NCBI GenBank assembly: GCA_040752005.1
Contig: JBFMFX010000022.1
Coordinates: forward strand, 1-64,000
DNA length: 64,000 bases
Direction: 5' to 3'
Source: RBG-16-66-20 sp040752005
Lineage (GTDB): Bacteria > Pseudomonadota > Gammaproteobacteria > Burkholderiales > SG8-39
Shown: positions 42,841-51,487 of the stretch, piece by piece
How the letters are laid out: each line of letters opens with the position of its first letter
Position numbering within the stretch: the stretch's first letter is position 1
The notes under the pieces: model-generated
Database searches by the model: none
What the model was told of the DNA's origin: nothing
What the model saw: the letters and a program-made list of their open reading frames with translations, nothing else
Made by a program: the position numbers and the translations under genes

Positions 42841-44160
42841 CTAGAGGCGCTTGACGAAGATTTTGGAACCGCGCTTCCAATTGTATAGCGCCTTGCGCTC
42901 CTCGGGCAGCGCCGCGAGCCCCGCCTCGCGGAATCCTTGCGCGAGGAACCAGTGCTGCGCGCGGGTGGTGAGGGCGAAGAGCCGCCGCAGCTTGAGCGAG
43001 CGCGCGCGCGCCTCGCAGGCGCGCAGCAGCCGCTCGCCGTAGCCGGCGTCGCGGTAATCGGGCGAGACCGCGAGGCAGGCGAGCTCGGCGCTTTTTTCCT
43101 TCGGGAACGGATAGAGCGCGGCGCAGCCGACGATCACCCCGTCGTGCTCGATGACCTCGAAGTTGCCGATCTCGCGCTCCAGCCGCTCGCGGCCGCGCTT
43201 GACCAGCGTGCCGTCGGCCTCCAGCGGCTCGATCAGGGCGAGGATGCCGCCCACGTCCTCGATGCGTGCCGGGCGCAAGTGCTCGACCGCATCGGCGGTG
43301 ATCAGCGTGCCGACGCCGGAGTGGGTGAAGAGTTCGAGCAGCGTCGCGCCGTCGGTGCGGCGGGCGATGAGGTGCGCGCGGCCGACGCCGCCGGCGAGCG
43401 CGCGCAGCGCGCACTCCAGAGCCCGCGCCAGGTCCTTGTGCGCGCCGTCGCGCTTGAGGAGCATCGCCGCCTCGCGCGCGGTGAGTTCGTGCAGCGGCTC
43501 GCCCTTGCGGTCCTGCGGCAGCCGCTCGCACAGGATGAGCAGCTTGTCGGCCTTGAGCGCGACCGCGACGCTCGCGGCGACGTCCTCCCAGGCGAGGTTG
43601 AACACTTCCCCGGTGGGCGAGTAGCCGAGGTTGGGCACCAGCACGATCTCGCCGTCGTCAAGGCGCCGGGCGATCGCCGCGGCGTCCACCTTGCGCACCA
43701 CGCCGGTGTACTGGTAGTCCACGCCGTCCACCACGCCGATCGGGCGCGCGGCGATGTAGTTCCCCGAGCCCACCCGGATCGCCGCCCCGGCCATCGGCGA
43801 GTTCGGCAGCCCCTGCGAAAGCAGCGCCTCGATCTCGACGCGCAGCACGCCCGCGGCGTGCTTGACCGCGGTGAGCGAGGCGGCGTCGGTGATGCGCAGC
43901 CCGCGGGCATAGCGCGAGCGCAGGCCCTTCGCCTTCAGCTCCGCCTCGATCTGGCTGCGCGCACCGTGCACGAGCACCAGGCGGATGCCGAGCGCGGCGA
44001 GCAGGTTGAGGTCGTGCACGAACTTGACGAAGCGGCTGCGCTCGACCATCTGCTCGCCGGGAAAGCCGATGACGAAGGTGCGGCCGCGGAACGCGTGCAC
44101 GTACGGCGCGGCCTGCCGGAACCAGCGCACGAACAGCTCGGGATGCGGAAGCGTGGTCAT
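42841..44160 (-). CDS. argA: N-acetylglutamate synthase ArgA
   Basis: 439 residues: an amino-acid-kinase-like regulatory domain (YVHAFRGRTFVIGFPGEQM, LVHGARSQIEAELKAKG, LSYSPTGEVFNL-like LGYSPTGEVFNLAWEDVAASVA) and a C-terminal GNAT acetyltransferase domain (AELACLAVSPDYRDAGYGERLLRACE). It makes N-acetylglutamate, the first arginine-pathway step. A good promoter lies directly upstream. Confidence 0.95.
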   Translation of the reverse strand: MTTLPHPELFVRWFRQAAPYVHAFRGRTFVIGFPGEQMVERSRFVKFVHDLNLLAALGIRLVLVHGARSQIEAELKAKGLRSRYARGLRITDAASLTAVKHAAGVLRVEIEALLSQGLPNSPMAGAAIRVGSGNYIAARPIGVVDGVDYQYTGVVRKVDAAAIARRLDDGEIVLVPNLGYSPTGEVFNLAWEDVAASVAVALKADKLLILCERLPQDRKGEPLHELTAREAAMLLKRDGAHKDLARALECALRALAGGVGRAHLIARRTDGATLLELFTHSGVGTLITADAVEHLRPARIEDVGGILALIEPLEADGTLVKRGRERLEREIGNFEVIEHDGVIVGCAALYPFPKEKSAELACLAVSPDYRDAGYGERLLRACEARARSLKLRRLFALTTRAQHWFLAQGFREAGLAALPEERKALYNWKRGSKIFVKRL

Positions 44161-44181
44161 TGAGCGTTGATTTTCCGCGCG

Positions 44182-44209
44182 ATTCTACGGGACCGCCCCC
44201 CGGGGTCAA
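44182..44209 (-). promoter_or_regulatory. Promoter of argA
   Basis: On the minus strand TTGACC (44209-44204), 16 bases, TAGAAT (44187-44182), with the argA ATG 22 bases further on. Both hexamers match the sigma-70 consensus well. Confidence 0.65.
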
Positions 44210-44264
44210 CCGCGGGGAACGCAGCCGCGTTAGCCGCAGTCTGACCGGCAACAGGAGGATCTTC

Positions 44265-44765
44265 ATGCGCCGTCGCGCCGCCGCAGCCCTCGCCGCCGCC
44301 GCGCTCCTTGTCGCGGCCCCCGCCCGCGCCACGCAGGACGCCGACGATTCGCGGTTCTTCGGCGCCGTGCTCGCGCTGGTTCAGCAGTTCGTGCATGCGG
44401 CCGCAGCCGCGCCGGAGCCCGAAGCGGTGCGCCGGCAAGTGGACGAGGTGCTCGCCGGCAGGAACACCGAGGCGAACCGTGCCGCCGGCGAGATCTTCGC
44501 CGAGCTGACGAACGAGGTGCCGCCCGAGCATCGCGCGACGCTTGCCGCGATCGCCAGGGACCTGCTCGCAATCGCGCGGCGCGGCGAGGCGCGCGCCCCC
44601 GCGGAGGCCGCACGCGAGCGCGCGATCGCCGCCAGGAAGGAGCTGCACGCGATGGGCCTGCGCTACTGGGACGAGCAGCAGTACCGCGAGGCGCTCGCAC
44701 GCGGGGACCGAATCGCGGTGGAGCTGTTCGAAGCCGCGGGGGCGGTCGGCCGCGCCAAGCGCTGA
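44265..44765 (+). CDS. Small exported protein of unknown function
   Basis: 166 residues with a clear signal peptide (RRRAAAALAAAALLVAAPARA-type, cleavage near residue 23) and an AGGAGG ribosome-binding site. The mature part is helical and charged, with no cysteine and no metal motif. The pattern EVLAGRNTEANRAAGEIFAELTNEVPPEHRATLAAIARDL is regular enough to be a real protein. The family was not recognised; probably periplasmic. It stands alone, divergent from argA and convergent with rsmE. Confidence 0.75.
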   Translation: MRRRAAAALAAAALLVAAPARATQDADDSRFFGAVLALVQQFVHAAAAAPEPEAVRRQVDEVLAGRNTEANRAAGEIFAELTNEVPPEHRATLAAIARDLLAIARRGEARAPAEAARERAIAARKELHAMGLRYWDEQQYREALARGDRIAVELFEAAGAVGRAKR

Positions 44766-44829
44766 TTCGCCGGCGACGGCACGCGTCGCCGAGGCGCCGC
44801 AATCGCGGCGCCGGACCGTCAATCGCCGT

Positions 44830-45555
44830 CTAGAAGTCCCCCGCGAGCGCGTTTAGCGCGGCGAGCGCTGCAAGTGCCGCGGTTTCGGTGCGCAGTACCC
44901 GCGGGCCGAGGCGCACCGGGACGAACCGCGCTTTCGTGAGCAGTTCCTCCTCGGACTCGTCGAAGCCGCCTTCGGGGCCGGCCGCGAGCACGATGTCGCG
45001 CGCGCCCGCGGCGAGCGCTTCGCGCAGCCGCGCGTTCGCGCGCGGACTGAGCAGCAGCCGCAGCGCGCCTTCGGGCAGCTTCGTGCAGCATTCGCCAAGG
45101 GTGGCAGGCGGCTCGATCGGCGGGATACGGTTTCTGCCGCACTGCTCGCACGCGGCGATCGCGATGCGGCGCCAGTGCGCGAGCCTTGCGGCCGCACGGC
45201 GCGCGTCGAGCCGCGCCTGCGAGCGCGCCGCGAGCACCGGGTGGATCGCGCCGACGCCGAGCTCCACCGCCTTCTGGATCGTCGTGTCCATGCGCTCGCC
45301 GGAGGAGATGCCCTGAACGAGCGTCACCGCAAGCGGCGACTCGCGCTCGATGTCCGCGCGCTCGCCCAGCTCGACGCTGACGTCGGCGCGGCCGGCCGCG
45401 ACGATCCGCGCGGGAAACTCGCCGCCGGTGCCGTCGAAGAGCACGATGGCCTCGCCGGCGCGCAGCCGGAGCACCCGAGCATGCCGCGCAGCGTCCTCGG
45501 GAAGCTCGATGCGCGTGCCCGCAGCGAGCGGACCTGCGACGAAGAAGCGGGTCAC
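44830..45555 (-). CDS. rsmE: 16S rRNA m3U1498 methyltransferase RsmE
   Basis: 241 residues from a GTG giving TRFFVAGPL, the family start. N-terminal PUA-like domain (HARVLRLRAGEAIVLFDGTGGEF) and SPOUT knot with QGISSGERMDTTIQKAVELGVGAIHPV, IAACEQCGRNRIPPI and LAAGPEGGFDESEEELL, LGPRVLRTETAA. It methylates U1498 of 16S rRNA. It is the last gene of the long leftward run, 11 bases after the DUF4189 gene. Confidence 0.94.
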   Translation of the reverse strand: MTRFFVAGPLAAGTRIELPEDAARHARVLRLRAGEAIVLFDGTGGEFPARIVAAGRADVSVELGERADIERESPLAVTLVQGISSGERMDTTIQKAVELGVGAIHPVLAARSQARLDARRAAARLAHWRRIAIAACEQCGRNRIPPIEPPATLGECCTKLPEGALRLLLSPRANARLREALAAGARDIVLAAGPEGGFDESEEELLTKARFVPVRLGPRVLRTETAALAALAALNALAGDF

Positions 45556-45566
45556 CGGCGCGAAGA

Positions 45567-45956
45567 TCAGCGCGTGCAGGCCCAGGCGAGCAGCCGGCAG
45601 TCTGCGCCGCGGTTCGCTTCTGCGCAGCGGCGGAGAGCCTTTGCCTCGGCCTCGGAGCGCGTCGCGCCGGACTGCACGGAAAAGCGCGCCGGTCCGTCGG
45701 CGAGCGCGGCGCAGCCATTGCGAAAGCGATGCACCACCTCGCACTTCGGATCGCCGCACTGGCGCAGGGCCTCGGCCGCGGCGTCGCGCTGGCGGGCGAA
45801 GTCGTAGGAAACGCCCCAGGCGCCGGATGCGCGGTGATACGCGATCGCCCCGTGGGCGTTGGGCGTCGCCGAATGCTTGCGGCCGGCGGAGTCCTCGGCC
45901 GCGGCCGAAGCGGCGGCAAGGAGCGTCGCGGCGAAAAAGGCGACCGCCGGCCGCAC
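45567..45956 (-). CDS. Exported DUF4189-domain protein
   Basis: 129 residues from a GTG (VRPAVAFF) just after the dehydratase stop. A signal peptide (cleavage near ASAAAE) precedes one DUF4189 domain with the pattern HGAIAYHRASGAWGVSYDFARQRDAAAEALRQCG and a series of paired cysteines (CGDPKCEVV, GCAAL, RRCAEA, DCRLLAWAC) likely forming disulfides. Function unknown; probably periplasmic. Two bases separate it from the preceding gene. Confidence 0.82.
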   Translation of the reverse strand: MRPAVAFFAATLLAAASAAAEDSAGRKHSATPNAHGAIAYHRASGAWGVSYDFARQRDAAAEALRQCGDPKCEVVHRFRNGCAALADGPARFSVQSGATRSEAEAKALRRCAEANRGADCRLLAWACTR

Positions 45957-45958
45957 GG

Positions 45959-47482
45959 CTACATCGTCGCGCCGACGACCCAGGGCGCGAACTCGTCCTC
46001 GCCGAAGCCGAGAAGCTCGGACTTGGTGCGCTTGCCGGAGGCGGTTTCCAGGATCAGCCGGAAGATGCGCTCGCCCGCCTGCTCGACCGTCTCCTCGCCG
46101 TCCACGATCGTGCCGCAGTTGATGTCCATGTCCTCTTCCATGTGGCGGTAGAGCGGTGTGTTGGTCGCCAGCTTGAGCGAGGGCACCGGCTTGCAGCCGA
46201 ACACCGACCCGCGGCCGGTGGTGAAGCACACGACGTTCGCGCCGCCTGCGACGAGGCCGGTGACCGACACCGGGTCGTAGCCCGGGGTGTCCATGAAGAC
46301 GAACCCCTTCGCCGTCACGGCCTGCGCGTACTCGTACACGTCCATCAGGGGGGTGGTGCCGCCCTTCGCCGCCGCGCCGAGCGATTTTTCGAGGATCGTG
46401 GTGAGGCCGCCCGCCTTGTTGCCGGGCGACGGGTTGTTGTCCATCTCGCCGCGGTTTCTGCGCGTGTAGTCCTCCCACCAGCGGATGCGGGCGATGAGCT
46501 TCTCGCCCACCTCGCGCGAGACCGCGCGGCGCGTGAGCAGGTGCTCGGCGCCGTAGATCTCCGGGGTCTCGGAGAGGATGGCGGTGCCGCCATGGCGAAC
46601 GACGAGGTCGGCGGCGGCACCGAGCGCCGGGTTGGCGCTGACGCCGGAATAGCCGTCCGAGCCGCCGCATTCGAGGCCGAGGACGAGGTGGCGCGCCGGC
46701 ACCGGCCGGCGCTCAATGCGGTTTGCCTCCGGCAGCAGCTCTTTCACGCGCGCGATGCCGTCGCGCACCGACTTCGTCGTGCCGCCCTTTTCCTGGATGG
46801 TGAACGCCTGGAGCTTGTCGCCCACGCGCAGGTTCGAACGGTCCACCCACACCTTGACCTGGTTCGCCTCGCAGCCGAGGCCGATTGCGAGCACCGCGTA
46901 GAAGTTCGGGTGGCGCGCGTAGCCGGTGAGAGTGCGGCGCAGCAGCTCCATTCCCTCGCCCTCGGAGGCCATGCCGCAGCCCGTCTTGTGGGTGAGGGCG
47001 ACCACGCCGTCCACGTTCGGGTAGTCCGCGAGGTTGTTGCGGAAGTGGTCCGCGATCATGCGCGCGACCGTCGCCGAGCAGTTGACGCTGGTGAGGATGC
47101 CGATGTAGTTGCGCGTCGCGACGCGGCCGTCGGCGCGCACGATTCCCCGGAAGGTCGCCGGCGGGTCGACGTACTCGACGGGCTTTGCGTCGGCGCAGAA
47201 GGCGTAGTCGCGCTCGAACTCTCCCATCGCCAGGTTGTGCACGTGCACGTGCTCGCCCTTGCGGATGTCGCGCGTCGCAAAGCCGATGATCTGGTTGTAG
47301 CGCCGCACCGCCTCGCCCTTGCGGATGTCGCGCGTGGCGACCTTGTGGCCGGCGGGGATGCGCGCGGCCACGCGCGCGTTGCCTTCGCGCGCGAGCAAGG
47401 TTCCCTCGGGCAGCTCCGTGCGCGCGATGACCACGTCGTCGGCGGGATTGAGGCGGATGGTGAGATCGGCGGATCGAAGCAT
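45959..47482 (-). CDS. UxaA-family sugar-acid dehydratase (altronate dehydratase-like)
   Basis: 507 residues, the full-length two-part enzyme: an N-terminal SAF domain (LPEGTLLAREGNARVAARIPAGHKVATRDIRKGEA in outline) and a large GarD/UxaA domain with NCSATVARMIA, HKTGCGMASEGEG, LGLECGGSDGYSG and a C-terminal SPGNKAGGLTTILEKSLG. UxaA enzymes use Fe(II)/Mn(II) to dehydrate altronate-type sugar acids. The GC-rich neighbourhood and pairing with PdxA/kinase genes suggest another acid, not necessarily altronate. A direct repeat of ATRDIRKGE (residues about 49-57 and 69-77) is notable. Confidence 0.88.
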   Translation of the reverse strand: MLRSADLTIRLNPADDVVIARTELPEGTLLAREGNARVAARIPAGHKVATRDIRKGEAVRRYNQIIGFATRDIRKGEHVHVHNLAMGEFERDYAFCADAKPVEYVDPPATFRGIVRADGRVATRNYIGILTSVNCSATVARMIADHFRNNLADYPNVDGVVALTHKTGCGMASEGEGMELLRRTLTGYARHPNFYAVLAIGLGCEANQVKVWVDRSNLRVGDKLQAFTIQEKGGTTKSVRDGIARVKELLPEANRIERRPVPARHLVLGLECGGSDGYSGVSANPALGAAADLVVRHGGTAILSETPEIYGAEHLLTRRAVSREVGEKLIARIRWWEDYTRRNRGEMDNNPSPGNKAGGLTTILEKSLGAAAKGGTTPLMDVYEYAQAVTAKGFVFMDTPGYDPVSVTGLVAGGANVVCFTTGRGSVFGCKPVPSLKLATNTPLYRHMEEDMDINCGTIVDGEETVEQAGERIFRLILETASGKRTKSELLGFGEDEFAPWVVGATM

Positions 47483-47506
47483 GGCTTCCTCCGTGAAGGG
47501 TAGAGG

Positions 47507-48499
47507 TTACCGTCGCGGCGCGAGCTCGGCGGCCTGCCGGATCGCCTCGAGCATCGAGCGCTCGTCGGCCTTGCCTGTGCCGGCGATGTCGAAGGCGGTG
47601 CCGTGGTCCACCGAGGTGCGCACGATCGGCAGCCCCGCGGTGACGTTGACGCCGTGCTCCATCCCGAGCGCCTTTACCGGACCGTGCCCCTGGTCGTGGT
47701 ACATCGCCACCACCAGATCGTAGTCGCCGCGCACGGCAAGATAGAACAGGCTGTCGGCGGGTAGCGGTCCGTCCACCTTCCAGCCGCGGGCGCGTGCCGC
47801 CGCGACCGCCGGAGCGATCTTCGTTTCCTCCTCGCCGCGGCCGAAGAGACCGCCTTCGCCGGCGTGCGGATTGATGCCGCACACGCCGATCCTCGGTTCC
47901 CTGCCGGTGGCGCGCAGCACAAGCTCCCGCCCGCGCGCGATGGTGCGCTCGACCAGCGCGGCGTCGATGCGCTCGATCGCGTCCACGAGCCCGACATGCG
48001 CGGTGACGTGGATCACCCGCAGCTTCGGCGAGAGCAGGGCGAGGGAGACTTCCGCCGTGCCGGTCAGCTTCGCGAGCAGCTCGGTGTGGCCGGGGAAGCG
48101 GTGGCCGGCGGCGTTGAGCGCCTCCTTGCTGATCGGCGCGGTGCAGATGGCGTCGAGCGCGCCTTCGCGCGCAAGCGCCACGGCGCGCTCGATGAAGCGG
48201 TAGGCGGCTTCGCCCGCCGCGGCCGAGACCCGGCCGCGCACGAGGTTGGGCGGAACGAGCGCGAGGTCAACCACCTCCACCGTGCCCGCAGCGAACTCCG
48301 CTTCGCGCGGACGCGCGATCGCGCGCACCGCGAGCCCGAGCCCGAGCAGCTTGCGCGTCGCTTCCAGCCAGCGCGTGTCGCCGATGACCAGCGGCCGGGC
48401 GACGTCACGCACCTCCGCATGCGCGAGGGCCTTCAGCACGACCTCGGGGCCGACGCCCGCAGGGTCGCCCATGGTGATGCCGACGACGGGAAGAGTCAT
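47507..48499 (-). CDS. pdxA2: PdxA-family 4-phosphate dehydrogenase (PdxA2-like)
   Basis: 330 residues. NAD-dependent oxidising decarboxylase fold with the start VGITMGDPAGVGPEVVLKAL, metal-binding HVTAHV and MYHDQGHGPVKALG, and ISKEALNAAG. In vitamin B6 synthesis PdxA acts on 4-phosphohydroxythreonine. Here the coupling (ATGA overlap) to a four-carbon-acid kinase points to the PdxA2 role, oxidation of D-threonate/erythronate 4-phosphate to dihydroxyacetone phosphate. No other B6 gene is nearby. Confidence 0.88.
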   Translation of the reverse strand: MTLPVVGITMGDPAGVGPEVVLKALAHAEVRDVARPLVIGDTRWLEATRKLLGLGLAVRAIARPREAEFAAGTVEVVDLALVPPNLVRGRVSAAAGEAAYRFIERAVALAREGALDAICTAPISKEALNAAGHRFPGHTELLAKLTGTAEVSLALLSPKLRVIHVTAHVGLVDAIERIDAALVERTIARGRELVLRATGREPRIGVCGINPHAGEGGLFGRGEEETKIAPAVAAARARGWKVDGPLPADSLFYLAVRGDYDLVVAMYHDQGHGPVKALGMEHGVNVTAGLPIVRTSVDHGTAFDIAGTGKADERSMLEAIRQAAELAPRR

Positions 48500-49473
48500 T
48501 TCATCTCGCGTTTGAGACGGCTCGCGCCGCGAACCAGCGCATCCGGCCGCCCGAAGGCACCCGCCTTGGTGCACACCAGCGTCGTGCCGCGCGCAAGAGC
48601 TACCGGAATGCCCGGCTCCACCTCGCCGATCAGCCGCAGCGACCGGATGCCGAGCGCGCCGAGCACGCTGCGAGCGGTCTCGCCGCCGGTGAGCATGTAA
48701 TGCGCCCGCGGCGCGCCCTCGGCGATCAGCCTGCCGAGCCGGCGCGCGGCCGGCCTGTCGCTCGGGCGCGGCGCGCGCCGCCATTGTAGTCTCACGAGGA
48801 GGTCGCGTGCCCCGAGCGCCGGGCTTTTCTCCAGGCGCTGTGCCTGGCGCACCGACACCGGCGAGGCGCTGCCGACCACCGTCACGACCGGGCGGCGCGG
48901 CACGCGCGGCACCGGCGCGGGACGGCGGCGCGCAAGCAGGCGGGCGAGCGCGCGCGCGAGCCCGGCCGAGCCGACGAACAGCGGCCGCGGCCGCAGCGCA
49001 AGCCCTGCGCGCGCGATTCGCAGCAGATCGGCGTCGGTCTGCGCATCCGGAACCCGGACACCGGGCGCTTCGAGCGCCCCGCGCAGGTTGCCCGGGAGCG
49101 GCTTGCCGTTCACCCGCACGCGGCCGCCCTTGACGATGCGCCCCTGCGCCGGAAACGCCGGGCAGACGACGACCGGCCGCTGCGGCCCGAGGGCAGCGCG
49201 CGCGGCGGCGATCTCCGCGGCGAGGTGGCCGCGCAGGGTCGAGTCCACCTTCTTGTAGAGGATCGCCGCCTTGCGCGCGCGCGACGAGGCGAAAGCCCGC
49301 CGCACGATGCGGCGGGCTCTGCGCTCGCTCTTCGAGCGGGTGTCCAGATCCACCGCAAGCACTTCGGCGCGGGGCCGCGCGGCGCCATCGAGCGCGACCG
49401 CGACGCGCCGCGCGCGCCCGAGGAAGGCCGCGGCGCAATCGGCGGCGCCGGTGAGATCGTCGGCGAGTATCAG
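48496..49473 (-). CDS. Four-carbon acid sugar kinase (DUF1537, DtnK/OtnK-like)
   Basis: About 325 residues if read from a CTG at 49473. The N-terminal family motif LILADDLTGAAD follows this CTG at once, but no ATG, GTG or TTG lies in frame between the upstream dctM stop and the motif; the first GTG (49362) would remove it. Later motifs YKKVDSTLRGHLAAEI, CPAFPAQGRIVKGG, SGSASPVS-like VGSASPVSVRQ, LTGGETARSVL and KAGAFGRPDAL are intact. It phosphorylates threonate/erythronate-type acids. The start is unresolved; it may be a rare CTG, ACG or an assembly error. Confidence 0.82.
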   Translation of the reverse strand: MILADDLTGAADCAAAFLGRARRVAVALDGAARPRAEVLAVDLDTRSKSERRARRIVRRAFASSRARKAAILYKKVDSTLRGHLAAEIAAARAALGPQRPVVVCPAFPAQGRIVKGGRVRVNGKPLPGNLRGALEAPGVRVPDAQTDADLLRIARAGLALRPRPLFVGSAGLARALARLLARRRPAPVPRVPRRPVVTVVGSASPVSVRQAQRLEKSPALGARDLLVRLQWRRAPRPSDRPAARRLGRLIAEGAPRAHYMLTGGETARSVLGALGIRSLRLIGEVEPGIPVALARGTTLVCTKAGAFGRPDALVRGASRLKREMK

Positions 49474-49495
49474 GACGCGCGGCGTCGTGCCCGCC

Positions 49496-50899
49496 TCAGA
49501 AGAACTTGCGCGGCAGCCAGAGCACGATCTCCGGCACGAAGGTGCACAGCAGCAGCGTCCCGAGCAGCGGCACCAGCCACGGCAGGATCGCGATCGTCGT
49601 GCGCTCGAAGGAAAGCTTCGCCACGCGCGAGAGCACGAACAGCACCGTTCCCATCGGCGGGTGCAGCAGGCCGATCATCAGGTTGAGCACCATGATCAGG
49701 CCGAAGTGCACCATGTCCACGCCGAGTTTCGCGCACACCGGGGCGAGGATCGGCACGAGCAGCGTGATCGCCGCCACCGGCTCGAGGAAGCAGCCGATGA
49801 AGAGCATGAGCGCGTTGGCGAGCAGCAGGAACACGGTCGGGTCGCTGGTGAATGCGAGCACCCACTCGGCGACCGCGTCGGTAACACGGGTGACCGTGAG
49901 CAGCCAGCCGAAGATCGAGGCGGCGGCGACGATGAAGAGCACCGCGGCGGTGGTTTCGATCGTGTCCATGGTGAGCTTCACCAGCCGCCGCCAGTCGAGC
50001 GTGCGGTACCACACCAGCCCGAGAAAGAGCGCCCAGAGCGAGGCGGCGATCGCGCCCTCGGTCGGGGTGAACACGCCCATGGTCATGCCGCCGACGAGGA
50101 TCACCGGCGTGAGCAGCGCCATCACCGCCGAGAAGCCGAACACGCGGTCGAGCGCGAGCAGCAGCGCGAACGCGGCGATCACCGCCCAGCCGCCGGGCAT
50201 GCCCAGGGTGTAGAGCAGCCACGCGCCGAGTGGCACGCAGGCCACCGTCGCGATCTCCAGCGTCGCCTTCGCGAGACGCGCGGCCGAAAACGGCACGTCG
50301 CGCCCGTAGCCGCGCCGGTAGGCGAACCAGGCGACCGTACCCATCATCGCCGCGCCCATCAGCACGCCGGGGATCACGCCGGCGAGAAAAAGCTGGCCGA
50401 TCGAGACGCCCGCCATCATGCCGTAGATCACGAAGGGCAGCGACGGCGGAATGATCGGTCCGACGGTGGCGGAGGCCGCGGTGACCCCGACGGCGAACTC
50501 GGTCGGGTAGCCGTGGTCTTTCATCGCCTTGATCTCGATCGTGCCCAGGCCCGCGGCGTCGGCAATCGCGGTGCCGGACATGCCGGCGAACACCATCGAG
50601 CCGACAACGTTGACGTGCGCAAGCCCTCCCTTCATCCAGCCCACCAGCGCGAGCGCGAAGTTGTAGATGCGGTTGGTGATGCCGGCGGAATTCATCAGGT
50701 TTCCCGCCCAGATGAAGAACGGCACCGCGAGCAGCGGAAACGAGTCGACCCCGCCGTACATGCGGTGGATGACGACGAAGTCCGGCACGTTGCCCGAGAC
50801 GATGACATAGATGAGCGCGGCGCCCGCCATCGCGATCGCCACCGGCACGCCGCCCGCCATCAGGGCGAGGAACGCGGCCATCAGGCCGCCACCGGTCAT
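49496..50899 (-). CDS. dctM: TRAP transporter large permease DctM
   Basis: 467 residues with about 12 hydrophobic segments. Family landmarks include FPLLAVPFFIWAGNLMNSAGI, VVGSMVFAGMSGTAIADAAGLG, the PIIPPSLPFVIYG helix hairpin and GVFTPTEGAIAA. It forms the sodium-driven channel of a tripartite uptake system for organic or sugar acids. Its ATG overlaps the dctQ stop. It lies directly upstream of the kinase, linking uptake to phosphorylation. Confidence 0.95.
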   Translation of the reverse strand: MTGGGLMAAFLALMAGGVPVAIAMAGAALIYVIVSGNVPDFVVIHRMYGGVDSFPLLAVPFFIWAGNLMNSAGITNRIYNFALALVGWMKGGLAHVNVVGSMVFAGMSGTAIADAAGLGTIEIKAMKDHGYPTEFAVGVTAASATVGPIIPPSLPFVIYGMMAGVSIGQLFLAGVIPGVLMGAAMMGTVAWFAYRRGYGRDVPFSAARLAKATLEIATVACVPLGAWLLYTLGMPGGWAVIAAFALLLALDRVFGFSAVMALLTPVILVGGMTMGVFTPTEGAIAASLWALFLGLVWYRTLDWRRLVKLTMDTIETTAAVLFIVAAASIFGWLLTVTRVTDAVAEWVLAFTSDPTVFLLLANALMLFIGCFLEPVAAITLLVPILAPVCAKLGVDMVHFGLIMVLNLMIGLLHPPMGTVLFVLSRVAKLSFERTTIAILPWLVPLLGTLLLCTFVPEIVLWLPRKFF

Positions 50900-51471
50900 C
50901 GCGCCTCTCCCTCGGCCTCGGGGCGCTCGAGCACGCTGTAGCCCTGCCGCCAGTGCCGCCAGGCGACCTGCAGCGACCTTAGGAACATGACCGCGAAACC
51001 AAACATCATCGCGCCGAACACCCAGCCCATCGGCAGATCCACGATCGCCATGCGCGAGGAGCCGATGCGCTGGATGAGCAGCCAGCACAGCCAGGTGGCA
51101 TAGCCGAGAAAGAGGCAGCGAAACACGTCCACCGCGGTGCTCAGCGCCCGGCCCATCGCCCGCGGCATCAGCCGGTAAAGGAAGTCCACCTGGATGTGGT
51201 TGTTCCTGCGCACCGACATCGCCGCGCCGACGAACACGACCGCGACGAGGAAGTAGCGCGCAATCTCCTCGGTCCAGCCCGCCGGATCCTCGATGATGTA
51301 GCGGGTGAAGACCTGGTAGAAGACGATGCCCGCGAGCACCCAGAACAGAACGAACGCCACCCAGTCCTCCCAGCCGTAGGCCGAGAGGTCCACCGGTTCG
51401 TCGGTGACGTGAAAGCCCGCGTCGTCGAGCACCTCGTGCCCGACGTGCGGGTTCTGTTCGCGGGCCTCCAT
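50896..51471 (-). CDS. dctQ: TRAP transporter small permease DctQ
   Basis: 191 residues with four membrane segments (about residues 32-53, 68-87, 109-130, 146-165) and the family pattern FTRYIIEDPAGWTEEIARYFLVAVVFVGAAMSVRRNNHIQVDF in outline. It partners DctM. It is preceded by dctP (16 bases) and overlaps dctM. Confidence 0.93.
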   Translation of the reverse strand: MEAREQNPHVGHEVLDDAGFHVTDEPVDLSAYGWEDWVAFVLFWVLAGIVFYQVFTRYIIEDPAGWTEEIARYFLVAVVFVGAAMSVRRNNHIQVDFLYRLMPRAMGRALSTAVDVFRCLFLGYATWLCWLLIQRIGSSRMAIVDLPMGWVFGAMMFGFAVMFLRSLQVAWRHWRQGYSVLERPEAEGEAR

Positions 51472-51487
51472 TCCCCGGTTCGGGCGG

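Noticed and set aside
42841..44160. Reading argA as a separate acetylglutamate kinase and acetyltransferase
   Set aside because: Both domains are in one continuous frame of normal ArgA length.
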